From Pseudomonadota bacterium (lineage in GTDB: Bacteria > Desulfobacterota > Syntrophorhabdia > Syntrophorhabdales > Syntrophorhabdaceae): DNA of 57,331 nt. Position numbers and translations under genes: made by a program. Positions 1 through 8,214 of the stretch are shown here, one piece after another. The notes under the pieces were generated by a model. It was not told the DNA's origin. It did not search any database and was given only the letters and a program-made list of their open reading frames with translations. Position 1 is the stretch's first letter. Every line of letters starts with the position of its first letter. The stretch spans positions 1 through 57,331 of the forward strand of contig JAPLKA010000044.1 in NCBI GenBank assembly GCA_026388315.1, in the 5' to 3' direction.

Positions 1-2
1 AT

Positions 3-827
3 GATTATGTAAAACTTATGACAACCAATGCCTGTCAGAACTGCGATTTATTCAGGATAGATTTAACTAATAAAGATTTAACCGCATCTATTCTTGATAA
101 CGCAAAATTATCAGATACTGATTTCACAAAAACAGAATTATATTTTGCAAGTTTAAAAAAAGTTTCTTTGGATATTGCAAATCTCTCAGGTGCAAATCTC
201 ACTGGAGCAAATTTAGCTGGTGCAAATCTCACTGGAGCAAATTTGTTTAATGCAAACTTATCTGAAACAGATCTTACCGGCGCAAACTTAACCGGCGCAA
301 ACTTAACCGGCGCAAAGCTTTTTAAGGCTAATCTTTCTCGTGCAAATCTCACTAATGCTAATCTTACACGTGCAATTTTATCGGATGCAAATGTGACACG
401 CGCAATTGTTACAAATGCAAATCTCAACAAAGCGACTATGAGAAGTACAAACCTCGCAGGAACAAATTTAATCCGTTCAGATTTATCTGGGGCAGATTTA
501 ATTGATGCTAACATGTTCTGTACTGACTTACATTACGCAAATCTTACAGGTGTTCGTATGCATGGAGCTGATCTCACAAGTGCAGATTTGAGTCGCGCAA
601 ATTTAAAAAACTCTGATCTTACTGGTACCAATCTTAGCAGTACAGATCTTTATTTTGCTGATTTTTCCAGTGCCAATCTCACTAATGTAATTATGTTCAG
701 ATCCGCTGTATCTAAGGCAATTTTTTCAAATACAATTCTTACCGGTGCTACGTTAGCAAATGGTAAGGTGTTTATACCTGGAGTAAACGATAATCCGAAT
801 ATAGAGTACCAACAGCAAAAACAATAA
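3..827 (+). CDS. Pentapeptide-repeat protein, 5' end outside the window
   Basis: The protein is made almost entirely of pentapeptide repeats of the A(N/D)L(T/S)(G/x) type, which fold as a right-handed quadrilateral beta-helix. About 274 codons are visible. The first in-frame ATG is at 18, but the frame is open to the window edge. The residues before and after that ATG (DYVKLM then TTNACQNCDL) align with the mature N-termini of the two other pentapeptide proteins here (15927 and 37447), which read LQTLKNTNICVDCDL and VQKLKATNQCMGCDL after a signal peptide. The real start is therefore probably upstream of the window and the protein is probably exported. A CxxC precedes the first repeat. Its molecular role is unknown. 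The codons are AT-rich compared with the genes after 10 kb. Confidence 0.88.
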   Translation, partial: DYVKLMTTNACQNCDLFRIDLTNKDLTASILDNAKLSDTDFTKTELYFASLKKVSLDIANLSGANLTGANLAGANLTGANLFNANLSETDLTGANLTGANLTGAKLFKANLSRANLTNANLTRAILSDANVTRAIVTNANLNKATMRSTNLAGTNLIRSDLSGADLIDANMFCTDLHYANLTGVRMHGADLTSADLSRANLKNSDLTGTNLSSTDLYFADFSSANLTNVIMFRSAVSKAIFSNTILTGATLANGKVFIPGVNDNPNIEYQQQKQ

Positions 828-969
828 AAATCTTAATAAGCAAACTTTTAACTATAAATACAGGTATACTTATGCAAAATATTCATTTGCTTTAACTCTT
901 TGCTTCTTTTAAAATAATATAATGAAATCACTTAATATAAAAATAAAAGGAATGTTCTTCTGAGGCGTC

Positions 970-2103
970 ATGATTTATTTAGATAATGCAGCTACATCAT
1001 TCCCAAAACCAATAGAATCTATTCAATATTTGAATAATTTTATTCAGGGCATTGGTGGAAATCCAGGAAGAAGCGGGCACAAGCTCTCTGTTGATGCAGC
1101 ACGAATAATCTTTGATGCACGTGAAAAATTAACGAGTTTCATTAATGGTAAAAATTCAGAAAGATTAATTTTTACTCAAAACGGAACAGAGTCTTTAAAT
1201 CTTGCTATATTGGGATTTCTCAAAGAAAAAAATCATGTCATCACAACTTCACTGGAACACAACTCTGTAATGAGGCCATTAACTTTTTTACAAAAAGAAA
1301 AACAAATTGATATTTCTATTATTCAATGTTCTTTTGATGGAATACTTGACATACAAAAAATAAAAAATTCTATTCGCCACAATACAAAGGCAGTTATCAT
1401 AAATCATGGATCAAACGTTATCGGCATTGTACAGCCAATAAAAGAAATTAAAAAAAATATCGGCGACATACCCATCATTGTTGACGCATGTCAGACAATA
1501 GGTTCAGCACCTATCGATATACAACATGACAACATAGATATCCTTTGCTTCTCTTGTCATAAGTCACTCTATAGTATACAGGGTCTCGGTGCTATTTATT
1601 TAAGAAACGGTATCGAACTCACACCACTTAAATTCGGCGGAACCGGCAGTAAATCAGAATCAGTAGAGCATCCAGAATTCATGCCAGATAAATATGAATG
1701 TGGAACACCGAACACTCCTGCAATTGCATCTCTCCTTGGAGGGCTTACATTCATCGAGAAGACAGGCTACAACAGGATTCTTAAGAAAAAAAAGTCGTTA
1801 ATAAAAACATTCTTAAATAGAATTTCTGAAATAGATGACATTATTTTTTATGGTAATTATAAAAACGAAAATAACATTCCTGTTATGTCAATAAATATAA
1901 AAAATAAGTTGCCATCAGAGGTTGGTTATGAATTAAATAAGAAAGAAATATATGTGAGAGTTGGTCTTCACTGTTCTCCTATGGCACATCAAACGATAGG
2001 AACATTTCCCGAAGGCACAGTCAGAATCGCACCCGGATATTTTACAACCGAAGACGATATTGATATTTTCATAGAGGCACTAAAAGATATTGCAAGAAAA
2101 TAA
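970..2103 (+). CDS. Cysteine desulfurase family protein (class V aminotransferase fold)
   Basis: A 377-residue PLP enzyme of the NifS/SufS/CsdB type, predicted to mobilise sulfur or selenium from (seleno)cysteine. The N-terminus MIYLDNAATSFPKP, the cofactor-lysine region CFSCHKSLYSIQGLG and the C-terminal GLHCSPMAHQTIGTFPEGTVR are typical of the short cysteine desulfurase-like family (TIGR01977-like). The Cys in GLHCSP is the likely persulfide site. A GAGG-type ribosome site sits about 8 nt before the ATG. The last codons overlap the start of the DUF3343 gene, so the two are probably translated together. In comparative genomics this pair is tied to selenium/sulfur handling. It lacks the usual IscU or SufBCD neighbours, so housekeeping Fe-S assembly is less likely. 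Confidence 0.9.
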   Translation: MIYLDNAATSFPKPIESIQYLNNFIQGIGGNPGRSGHKLSVDAARIIFDAREKLTSFINGKNSERLIFTQNGTESLNLAILGFLKEKNHVITTSLEHNSVMRPLTFLQKEKQIDISIIQCSFDGILDIQKIKNSIRHNTKAVIINHGSNVIGIVQPIKEIKKNIGDIPIIVDACQTIGSAPIDIQHDNIDILCFSCHKSLYSIQGLGAIYLRNGIELTPLKFGGTGSKSESVEHPEFMPDKYECGTPNTPAIASLLGGLTFIEKTGYNRILKKKKSLIKTFLNRISEIDDIIFYGNYKNENNIPVMSINIKNKLPSEVGYELNKKEIYVRVGLHCSPMAHQTIGTFPEGTVRIAPGYFTTEDDIDIFIEALKDIARK

Positions 2104-2359
2104 AAATATTTACTATTTACTTTTCCATACCATTCACGATGTGCTAAAAACTGAAAAGTTGCTTAAAGCACATGGCTGTAATTTTGAACTTGTTCCTGTC
2201 CCCAGAAATCTCAGTTCTGACTGTGGTTCATGCATAAAGTTAAAAGGCAATATTGAAGATGTGTTGAAACAGGTAAACAAAATTGAGATTGATAGATGTT
2301 TTTTGTTTGATGGAAAAACCTATACTGCCCTTATTGCCCCTTCCGGGCACATTTCCTGA
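2090..2359 (+). CDS. DUF3343 putative Se/S carrier-like protein
   Basis: An 89-residue protein with the family pattern: a beta strand ending in FHTIHDVLKTEKLLK, then LVPVPRNLSSDCGSCIKL. The CGSC lies at the position of the family's conserved Cys. DUF3343 domains are small and occur alone or fused to YedF/SirA-like proteins in selenium-using bacteria; transfer of selenium or sulfur is proposed, not proven. The start appears to be TTG, overlapping the cysteine desulfurase by 14 nt. Its 3' end overlaps the convergent DUF362 gene by 40 nt, which is unusual and means each gene's end constrains the other. Confidence 0.82.
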   Translation: MQENKNIYYLLFHTIHDVLKTEKLLKAHGCNFELVPVPRNLSSDCGSCIKLKGNIEDVLKQVNKIEIDRCFLFDGKTYTALIAPSGHIS

Positions 2360-3414
2360 CAGCAATAGCATCGTATGCATTTTTTATAATCAAAAAACGG
2401 CGTTTCTTGAGATTCTGAAAGTGCACCTGCCGGACACACCTTTATGCATACTTTGCAGTTCTTACAAATGTGAGAATTTATTTTTGGTTTTTTTATAAAA
2501 AAACTACTCAAAATTCTTTTAACAAGTTGAGGTAGGTTCCAATCGGTGTTCATGGTAGCAGGTAATTGAAAATCAGAGAATGTCTCCCTACCCCTACCCC
2601 CTCCCATTAAGGGAGAAGAAACATGGATAACCTCATAGTCTCCTATCAATCGGTGCTGTAAAGCTAATGCGCTAACAGGCAATAAATAGGTTAACCCAAC
2701 CATCTTCTCAATTGCGTGATCAAGCATAAAGGTGTTTCTGCTGAGAGCCATAAACCCTAAATCTCGTACCCGGCCACCTGAAGGACCATCTTTATCCATC
2801 CCCACAATTCCGTCAATAATAGTCAACGAGGGCTTGACAATGTTATGAATATCAATAAGAAGAGAAGCAAAAAGCATCCTGTCTCTGCCAGCCCTTAAAT
2901 GCCATTTCGCCTTGTCAAAAGAGGGAATAAACCCAAATGTATTTTTTACACCCAGTGTCAACCCCATCATTGCGTGCGTTTTAAGTTTTGGAATATTTAT
3001 AATAATGTCATAATCATCAGGATTTTCACCAAGCGTAAACTCTCTGTATGGGGATATTCCCTGCCACTTTTTTATCACTTTCTGGTTAAATGGTATTACT
3101 TTTAAGCCATGACTCTTAACAACATCCATGATCCCGCTGTGCAAAAGCACCTTTCCGGTCGATTCAAAACCAGGGCTATCCCCGATATAGACATCGCAGG
3201 AGTAGTCCATAAGAATTTCAGAAATTGCCCTTATAAATTCTGGATGGGTTGTCACGGCCTTATCAGGGGGGTTGGCGCTTAAGAGATTGGGTTTTAATAG
3301 AACCTTTGATTTTGCAATCTTAAAGTCTATTTCTTCAAAACCTTTGTTAATAAAATTCTTAATTTTATCAGTATCATAGGTTTCACATCTTCCTATTACT
3401 ACTTTTCCGGCCAT
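2320..3414 (-). CDS. DUF362 domain protein with C-terminal 2x[4Fe-4S] ferredoxin domain
   Basis: A 364-residue protein. The N-terminal ~290 residues match DUF362 (LLKPNLLSANPPDKAVTTHP, YIGDSPG, NIPKLKTHAMMGLTLGVKN). The last ~55 residues carry two ferredoxin motifs, CKNCKVCIKVCP and CIRCYCCQEMCP. DUF362 proteins are cytoplasmic, Fe-S-linked and of unknown biochemical role; they are common in anaerobes. I chose ATG at 3414, 7 nt after the stop of the upstream lipoprotein gene; an in-frame TTG at 3432 would overlap that gene. It is the last gene of a minus-strand run starting at 9020. Confidence 0.88.
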   Translation of the reverse strand: MAGKVVIGRCETYDTDKIKNFINKGFEEIDFKIAKSKVLLKPNLLSANPPDKAVTTHPEFIRAISEILMDYSCDVYIGDSPGFESTGKVLLHSGIMDVVKSHGLKVIPFNQKVIKKWQGISPYREFTLGENPDDYDIIINIPKLKTHAMMGLTLGVKNTFGFIPSFDKAKWHLRAGRDRMLFASLLIDIHNIVKPSLTIIDGIVGMDKDGPSGGRVRDLGFMALSRNTFMLDHAIEKMVGLTYLLPVSALALQHRLIGDYEVIHVSSPLMGGGRGRETFSDFQLPATMNTDWNLPQLVKRILSSFFIKKPKINSHICKNCKVCIKVCPAGALSESQETPFFDYKKCIRCYCCQEMCPEGAIRAV

Positions 3415-3421
3415 ATTTTTC

Positions 3422-3937
3422 TTATCTTTCAAATTTTATTTCAAGGAAGGTTATGCACATATCGCCATCTTTTATTTCCCAGCAAATGCTATTGTCACCT
3501 CCACTATCTAAGTCATACTTCACCTTATAAAGTCTTTTTTGAATGTACTTATTCCCCGTCTCTCCTCTTCTATAATCTTTTAAAACTAAGTCATCGATAA
3601 ATTCGGAAAGTTTTATACCAAAATCTTGTTCGAATTCAGCCTCTTCGGAGGTCGATCCTTCTTTTGTAACTAAAAGAAATTTCTCCCCTTCTTTTTCCAG
3701 ATGGATGACAGTATCCCCAAAGGGGCCATAGACATCTATGATAAGTTTATCAGGATATTCAAGTTTTAATGACATGGAACCGGAATATTTCGTATTTTTC
3801 CATGCCATATCAAGCTCACAAAGAGCTTCTATATATTGAATGTTATCCGGCCACACAATCTGAACAGTCTTTCGGGGAATTAATGCACATGCAGAAATAA
3901 GGAGAAAGACAAAAATCAAAAGGGCTATCTTTTTCAC
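3422..3937 (-). CDS. Small outer-membrane-type lipoprotein, LolB-like
   Basis: A 171-residue protein with a lipoprotein signal peptide: charged start, hydrophobic core, lipobox LISAC with Cys near residue 17. The mature part has alternating strands (GSMSLKLEYPDKLIIDVYGPFGDTVIHLEKEGEKFLLV), resembling the lipid-binding half-barrel of LolB or LolA-type proteins, but it is short and I cannot assign it firmly. The start is GTG and overlaps the stop of the TPR gene by 4 nt (GTGA), which implies translational coupling. Association with a TPR protein suggests envelope biogenesis. Confidence 0.75.
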   Translation of the reverse strand: MKKIALLIFVFLLISACALIPRKTVQIVWPDNIQYIEALCELDMAWKNTKYSGSMSLKLEYPDKLIIDVYGPFGDTVIHLEKEGEKFLLVTKEGSTSEEAEFEQDFGIKLSEFIDDLVLKDYRRGETGNKYIQKRLYKVKYDLDSGGDNSICWEIKDGDMCITFLEIKFER

Positions 3938-5595
3938 TTTGCTTTTTCTTCAATACCTTTTAATTTTTCTCCGATAGCCTTCTTTTTATCCTCATTTTTT
4001 TCTAATGTCAGAGATTTTTCGTAATACTCCTTTGCTTTACCATATTCTTTTAAACTTGCGTATATATCGCCCAGATGTTCGGCAATCGTAGGGTCTTCAG
4101 GCAATCTCTGGTAAGCCTTCTGCAACTCATTGAGAGCCTTATCGAAATCACCTTTTTTATAATAGACCCACCCCATGCTATCGATGATGTAGCCATCATC
4201 AGGCTTTTTGGCTAACGCCTTTTTTATCATCTCTTCGGCTTTGTCTAGATTGATGCCTTTGTCAGCCCATGTATATCCGATAAAATTCAGGGCATTCGGG
4301 TACTCCGGGTCAATCTTCAAAACATTTTCCATATATGTTAGAGCCCTTTCTGTATCACCAGTTTTCTCGTACAACACACCTGTCTGATACAAAAGGTCCA
4401 GATTTTCAGGAATATTCTTTCTTGCCTGTTCAAGAACCTCTATCCCCTTAGGATAATCATTCTTTTCTTCATAAAGAGTGGCCAGCATCATATAGATATC
4501 TGCATCATCCTTCTTAGTCTCAAGAAATTCAGACAATTTCTTAATTCCTTCATCAATTAACCCCGATTTCATATAGAGCAAGGTGAGACTTTTAATGGCA
4601 GTTTGAAATTCCTCTGATTTAGTGTCAATCTTTAAGAATTCATCAATAGCCCTTCGCGCATCACCCTTGCCCTTGAGCGCCAGAGCAAGGTACAACCTTA
4701 CCGAATTGTTCTTCGGTTTTGTTGCAAGTAATATGTTAAATTCCCTTATTGCCTCATCGTATCTCTCCTGTTCAAGATGTAAAAGACCTATTTTTACCCT
4801 CACAGAAAGATCACTCCTGTCAACATCAGACAATTTTTCAAATTCATTTATTGCCCTGTCGTACTGCCTCTGCTTGATAAATATATCGGCAATTTTCGAT
4901 CTTGCCTTTTTATTAAGAGGGTCAAAAACAATGACTCTCTGGTAATACTCTATGGCCTGAGAGTAATTGCCCTCAATTTCGCAAATATTCCCCAGATCCA
5001 GAAGAGCAGGCTCAAAATTAGGTTTAATTTCTAATACTTTATTGTAATATTTCCTGGCTTCGCCATATTGCTTTAATTCTGCCTTTATTCGCCCGATATA
5101 ATAGAGTGTAATGAGGTTATCGCTATCGTAGGTAAGAATTTTATCATATGTTTTTATTGCTTCTTCATATTTTTTTTCCCCTATATAAATAGAACCGAGA
5201 TACAGGTATGCTTCTGTGTCCTCCTCATTCAAAACAATGCATTTCACATACATGGTTTTTGCTTTATCAAACTCGCCCTTTGCAGAATAGATGCTTCCTA
5301 ATAGGATAAGGGCGCTGCGGTTGTTTTCGTTAAATTTGACTGCTTCCTGTAAAATAGGTTCAGCTTTATCGATTTCACCCTTCTTGATGTACGAAAAAGA
5401 AAGTTCACTTCTTATATCAGAAGATTTCGGATCGAAACGGAGTGCTGATTTGTAATATTCAATAGCATCATCATATTTTCCCTGAACTTCGCTCCTGTAA
5501 CCTTTCAAAAAAGAAAGTATGGAGGAAGAATAATCATTTGCAGTTGCACAAAGGGGAAGTAAAACGAAAATTACGCATGTTATGAGTCTTTTCAT
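3934..5595 (-). CDS. Exported tetratricopeptide-repeat protein
   Basis: A 553-residue protein. Residues 1-19 are a cleavable signal peptide ending at a CATA-N site. The rest is about 14-15 tandem TPR units with the usual W/L-G-Y-A-P spacing (for example YLGSIYIGEKKYEEAIKTYDKIL, cited here only in part: EEAIKTYDKIL). It is likely a periplasmic or outer-membrane-attached scaffold. It is coupled by a 4-nt overlap to the lipoprotein gene downstream and sits 82 nt after lepB. TPR plus LolB-like lipoprotein pairs are common in Desulfobacterota; the partner proteins are unknown. Confidence 0.9.
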   Translation of the reverse strand: MKRLITCVIFVLLPLCATANDYSSSILSFLKGYRSEVQGKYDDAIEYYKSALRFDPKSSDIRSELSFSYIKKGEIDKAEPILQEAVKFNENNRSALILLGSIYSAKGEFDKAKTMYVKCIVLNEEDTEAYLYLGSIYIGEKKYEEAIKTYDKILTYDSDNLITLYYIGRIKAELKQYGEARKYYNKVLEIKPNFEPALLDLGNICEIEGNYSQAIEYYQRVIVFDPLNKKARSKIADIFIKQRQYDRAINEFEKLSDVDRSDLSVRVKIGLLHLEQERYDEAIREFNILLATKPKNNSVRLYLALALKGKGDARRAIDEFLKIDTKSEEFQTAIKSLTLLYMKSGLIDEGIKKLSEFLETKKDDADIYMMLATLYEEKNDYPKGIEVLEQARKNIPENLDLLYQTGVLYEKTGDTERALTYMENVLKIDPEYPNALNFIGYTWADKGINLDKAEEMIKKALAKKPDDGYIIDSMGWVYYKKGDFDKALNELQKAYQRLPEDPTIAEHLGDIYASLKEYGKAKEYYEKSLTLEKNEDKKKAIGEKLKGIEEKAK

Positions 5596-5677
5596 GGACG
5601 TAATACTACCATAACTCTTTTTTAAAATCTATCAACTGAATCTAAAACACAAAATAGCTCGATTCTGTATAAGGATG

Positions 5678-6301
5678 TTAGTGAATCAGTTTTCCTATCC
5701 TCGTCCATCTCACATAATTAAGAACACCGTCAGATTTGTTGTTCCATGAGAAATATAATATGAGGGCTCTCCCGACAAGGTCTTCCTTCCTTACAAAACC
5801 CCAGAATCTGCTGTCAAGACTTCTGTCCCTGTTGTCACCCATGACAAAATAGGAGTCTTTGGGTACAGTAACAGGTCCCAGGTTGTCTTTTGGTGATAAG
5901 TAAAACGGGACAATCCCGCTATCGCTATAATGTCCCCACCTATCGTTGATTTTTTTTCCATTTATATAAATAACTTTGCTTTTAATCTCAACGATATCTC
6001 CTTCAATGGCAATGACCCTCTTGATAAAGTCCTTACTTCTGTCCACAGGATAACGGAATACAATGACATCTTCTCTTTTTGGGTCACCGAGGCTAAAAAT
6101 TACAGTATCCGTGAAGGGTACTTTCATAACATAACTAAGCCTGTTTACGAGCAGATGGTCACCTATCAATAAAGTAGGTTCCATCGAGCTTGACGGTATC
6201 TTGAATGCCTGAATAAAAAACCCTCGCACAAAAAAGGCAATAATCGCAGCAATAACAAGCGATTCAATATATTCCCTGGTTTTACTCTTCTTTTTTTCCA
6301 T
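5678..6301 (-). CDS. lepB: Signal peptidase I
   Basis: A 207-residue membrane serine protease that removes signal peptides from Sec and Tat substrates. One N-terminal membrane helix (about residues 13-32) precedes the catalytic serine box PSSSMEPTLL (Ser39). The general-base lysine is in FIKRVIA (Lys95), and the conserved MGDNRDRSLDSRFWG box follows. The length fits a minimal bacterial type I peptidase with one transmembrane segment. It is 76 nt downstream of argS in the same orientation. Confidence 0.96.
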   Translation of the reverse strand: MEKKKSKTREYIESLVIAAIIAFFVRGFFIQAFKIPSSSMEPTLLIGDHLLVNRLSYVMKVPFTDTVIFSLGDPKREDVIVFRYPVDRSKDFIKRVIAIEGDIVEIKSKVIYINGKKINDRWGHYSDSGIVPFYLSPKDNLGPVTVPKDSYFVMGDNRDRSLDSRFWGFVRKEDLVGRALILYFSWNNKSDGVLNYVRWTRIGKLIH

Positions 6302-6377
6302 TCCCTCTCCAATTCAGCATAGAGCTTAGAGCAAGGAGTTTAAACCCTCTACCCTTAACTCTCTGATCTCTGCAATT

Positions 6378-8066
6378 TTACATCTTATCCGGTGCAGATA
6401 CACCGAGAATATCCAGACCCTTTTTAATAATCTTTTGTAGCATAAAGAGGAGCAACAGTCTCGCCATAGTGAGATTTACCTCGTTTTTCAACACCCTCGT
6501 TTTATTATAATAACTATGGAATTTCCCAACAAGGTCAATCAGATAAAACGTTAAACGATGCGGCTCAAGGTTTCTCGCACAGCCTTCCATGACATCATAA
6601 AAATGATGGATGGCTTTAATTAAATCAATCTCATCTTTCCGCGTTAAAAGGTCTATATTAATACTGCCTTCTGTCTTCTGTCTTCTGCCTTCTGCGATAA
6701 GGGTATCCACATCTATTCCATCTTCTTCCGCATTTCTGAAGATGCTCTGAATCCGTGCATTTGCGTATTGAACGTAAAACACAGGGTTTTCATTTGAAGT
6801 CTTTTTTGCAAGATCGAGATCAAATTCCAGGTGAGCATCACTCTTCCTCATAAGGAAGAAAAACCTCGCCGCATCTCTGCCAACCTCGCTCAAAACCTCT
6901 TTCAAAGTGGTAAACTGCCCTGCTCTGGTCGACATACCCACGGGTTTGCCATCTTTCAAGAGTGTAACAAACTGTATAAGAATCACCTTCAGGCTGTCTT
7001 TTTGCCCGGCAAGGGCTTCCAGGGAGGCCTTTAACCTCGGGATATACCCATGATGGTCCGAACCCCATAAATCAACTAATAATTTAAAGCCTCTCTCTAA
7101 TTTTTCCCTGTGATAGGCAATATCCGAGGCAAAATACGTCTTTTCACCATCTGATTTTATTAAAACTCTGTCTTCATCCTTTTCAAATAGACTTGTCTTA
7201 AACCATAGCGCATCATCTTTTTCGTAAGAAAAACCTCTCTGTCTCAGGAATTCAAGGGTATCATCAACAATACCACTCTCAAATAGTGTAGATTCCTTAT
7301 AATAGTTGTCAAAGAACACACCAAATTCTTCAAGGTCTTCCTGAATGCCCTTCATTACTTTACTACCCGAATAACCTGCCATAAATTTGATGGCCTCATC
7401 CTGATTAGCCGGAATGGGGACATTATGTTCTATCAGTTCTGCTGCAAGTTCTTTTACGTAATCCCCCTGATAAAAGTGTTGCGGATACTCAATATCTTCC
7501 CCTTTTAGTTCCCTCCAGCGTGCATAGGTTGATGCACCGAGGGTGGCTATTTGTTTCCCTGCGTCATTAATATAATATTCCTTTATCACATTATAGCCGG
7601 TATTCTTTAATACGTTTGCCAGGACATCGCCTACCGCCGCACCCCGCCCGTGACCTATATGCAGGGGGCCCGTAGGATTGGCGCTCACAAATTCTATGAG
7701 GACTTTCTTTCCATTGCCCACATCAGGCAAAAAGGCATCTATCCCTGATTCATAAATATTCATTAATGTTTGCTTCCATATTTCGTCTTTTACATAAAAA
7801 TTTATAAAACCCTTGCCTGCAGACTCTATTTTCTCGCATGTATCGTTATAATTCATATTCTGAATAACTGTCTTTGCAATTTCCTGTGGATTTTTTCTCA
7901 GTTTAGGGGAAAGAAGAAAAGCGATATTGGTTGAATAATCTCCGAATTCTCCTTCTCTTGGTATCTCTACAATGGGGTCAATATTAATCTCGTAAGGGAA
8001 AATGCCTTTCCCCTTACAATTGTCACATGCCTCCTTTATGATCTCCGCTATCCTCTTTTTTATCAT
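6378..8066 (-). CDS. argS: Arginyl-tRNA synthetase
   Basis: A 562-residue class I aminoacyl-tRNA synthetase that charges tRNA-Arg. The HIGH motif is in NPTGPLHIGHGRGAAVGD and the KMSKS-equivalent loop reads KPVGMSTRAG. The C-terminal DALR anticodon-binding domain ends with LLFMLQKIIKKGLDILGV. The start is chosen as ATG at 8066 because it lies just after GGAGAAAGG; a GTG at 8069 directly precedes it. It begins inside the small Cys-protein gene in another frame, a 44-nt overlap implying coupling. Residues 450-475 include a short low-complexity stretch (DTLIAEGRRQKTEGS) resembling an insertion of repeat DNA. Confidence 0.96.
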   Translation of the reverse strand: MIKKRIAEIIKEACDNCKGKGIFPYEINIDPIVEIPREGEFGDYSTNIAFLLSPKLRKNPQEIAKTVIQNMNYNDTCEKIESAGKGFINFYVKDEIWKQTLMNIYESGIDAFLPDVGNGKKVLIEFVSANPTGPLHIGHGRGAAVGDVLANVLKNTGYNVIKEYYINDAGKQIATLGASTYARWRELKGEDIEYPQHFYQGDYVKELAAELIEHNVPIPANQDEAIKFMAGYSGSKVMKGIQEDLEEFGVFFDNYYKESTLFESGIVDDTLEFLRQRGFSYEKDDALWFKTSLFEKDEDRVLIKSDGEKTYFASDIAYHREKLERGFKLLVDLWGSDHHGYIPRLKASLEALAGQKDSLKVILIQFVTLLKDGKPVGMSTRAGQFTTLKEVLSEVGRDAARFFFLMRKSDAHLEFDLDLAKKTSNENPVFYVQYANARIQSIFRNAEEDGIDVDTLIAEGRRQKTEGSINIDLLTRKDEIDLIKAIHHFYDVMEGCARNLEPHRLTFYLIDLVGKFHSYYNKTRVLKNEVNLTMARLLLLFMLQKIIKKGLDILGVSAPDKM

Positions 8067-8214
8067 CACCTTTCTCCGAATGCTTTATAGATAAATCCTT
8101 CGTATAATCAGGACATCTCATGCTGACATCCTTTCCTCTTAAGAACTTTTTTTTACAGTTTTCCCGCCAGGCGCATACTATACAAAGCGAAGGTTCGTCA
8201 CTCATTGTTTTCAC
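8023..8214 (-). CDS. Small cysteine-rich protein (CxxCAWRxxC type)
   Basis: A 63-residue soluble protein with the pattern CIVCAWRENCKKKF followed by RCPDYTKDLSI: four cysteines in a metal-binding-like layout and then a charged tail. I have seen similar small proteins next to argS in delta-proteobacteria, but no function is established. It overlaps the nitrilase-like gene by 4 nt upstream and argS by about 44 nt downstream, so it sits in the middle of a tightly coupled operon. Confidence 0.72.
   Translation of the reverse strand: MKTMSDEPSLCIVCAWRENCKKKFLRGKDVSMRCPDYTKDLSIKHSEKGDDKKEDSGDHKGGM

Noticed and set aside
35-514. Long minus-strand frame inside the first pentapeptide gene
   Set aside because: It is the mirror of the repetitive pentapeptide codons (FAPVKFAPV-type text) with no ribosome site; similar mirrors occur at 16022-16321 and 36954-37331.
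2283-2498. 71-codon plus-strand frame after DUF3343
   Set aside because: It lies antisense to the well-supported DUF362 ferredoxin domain and matches no family.
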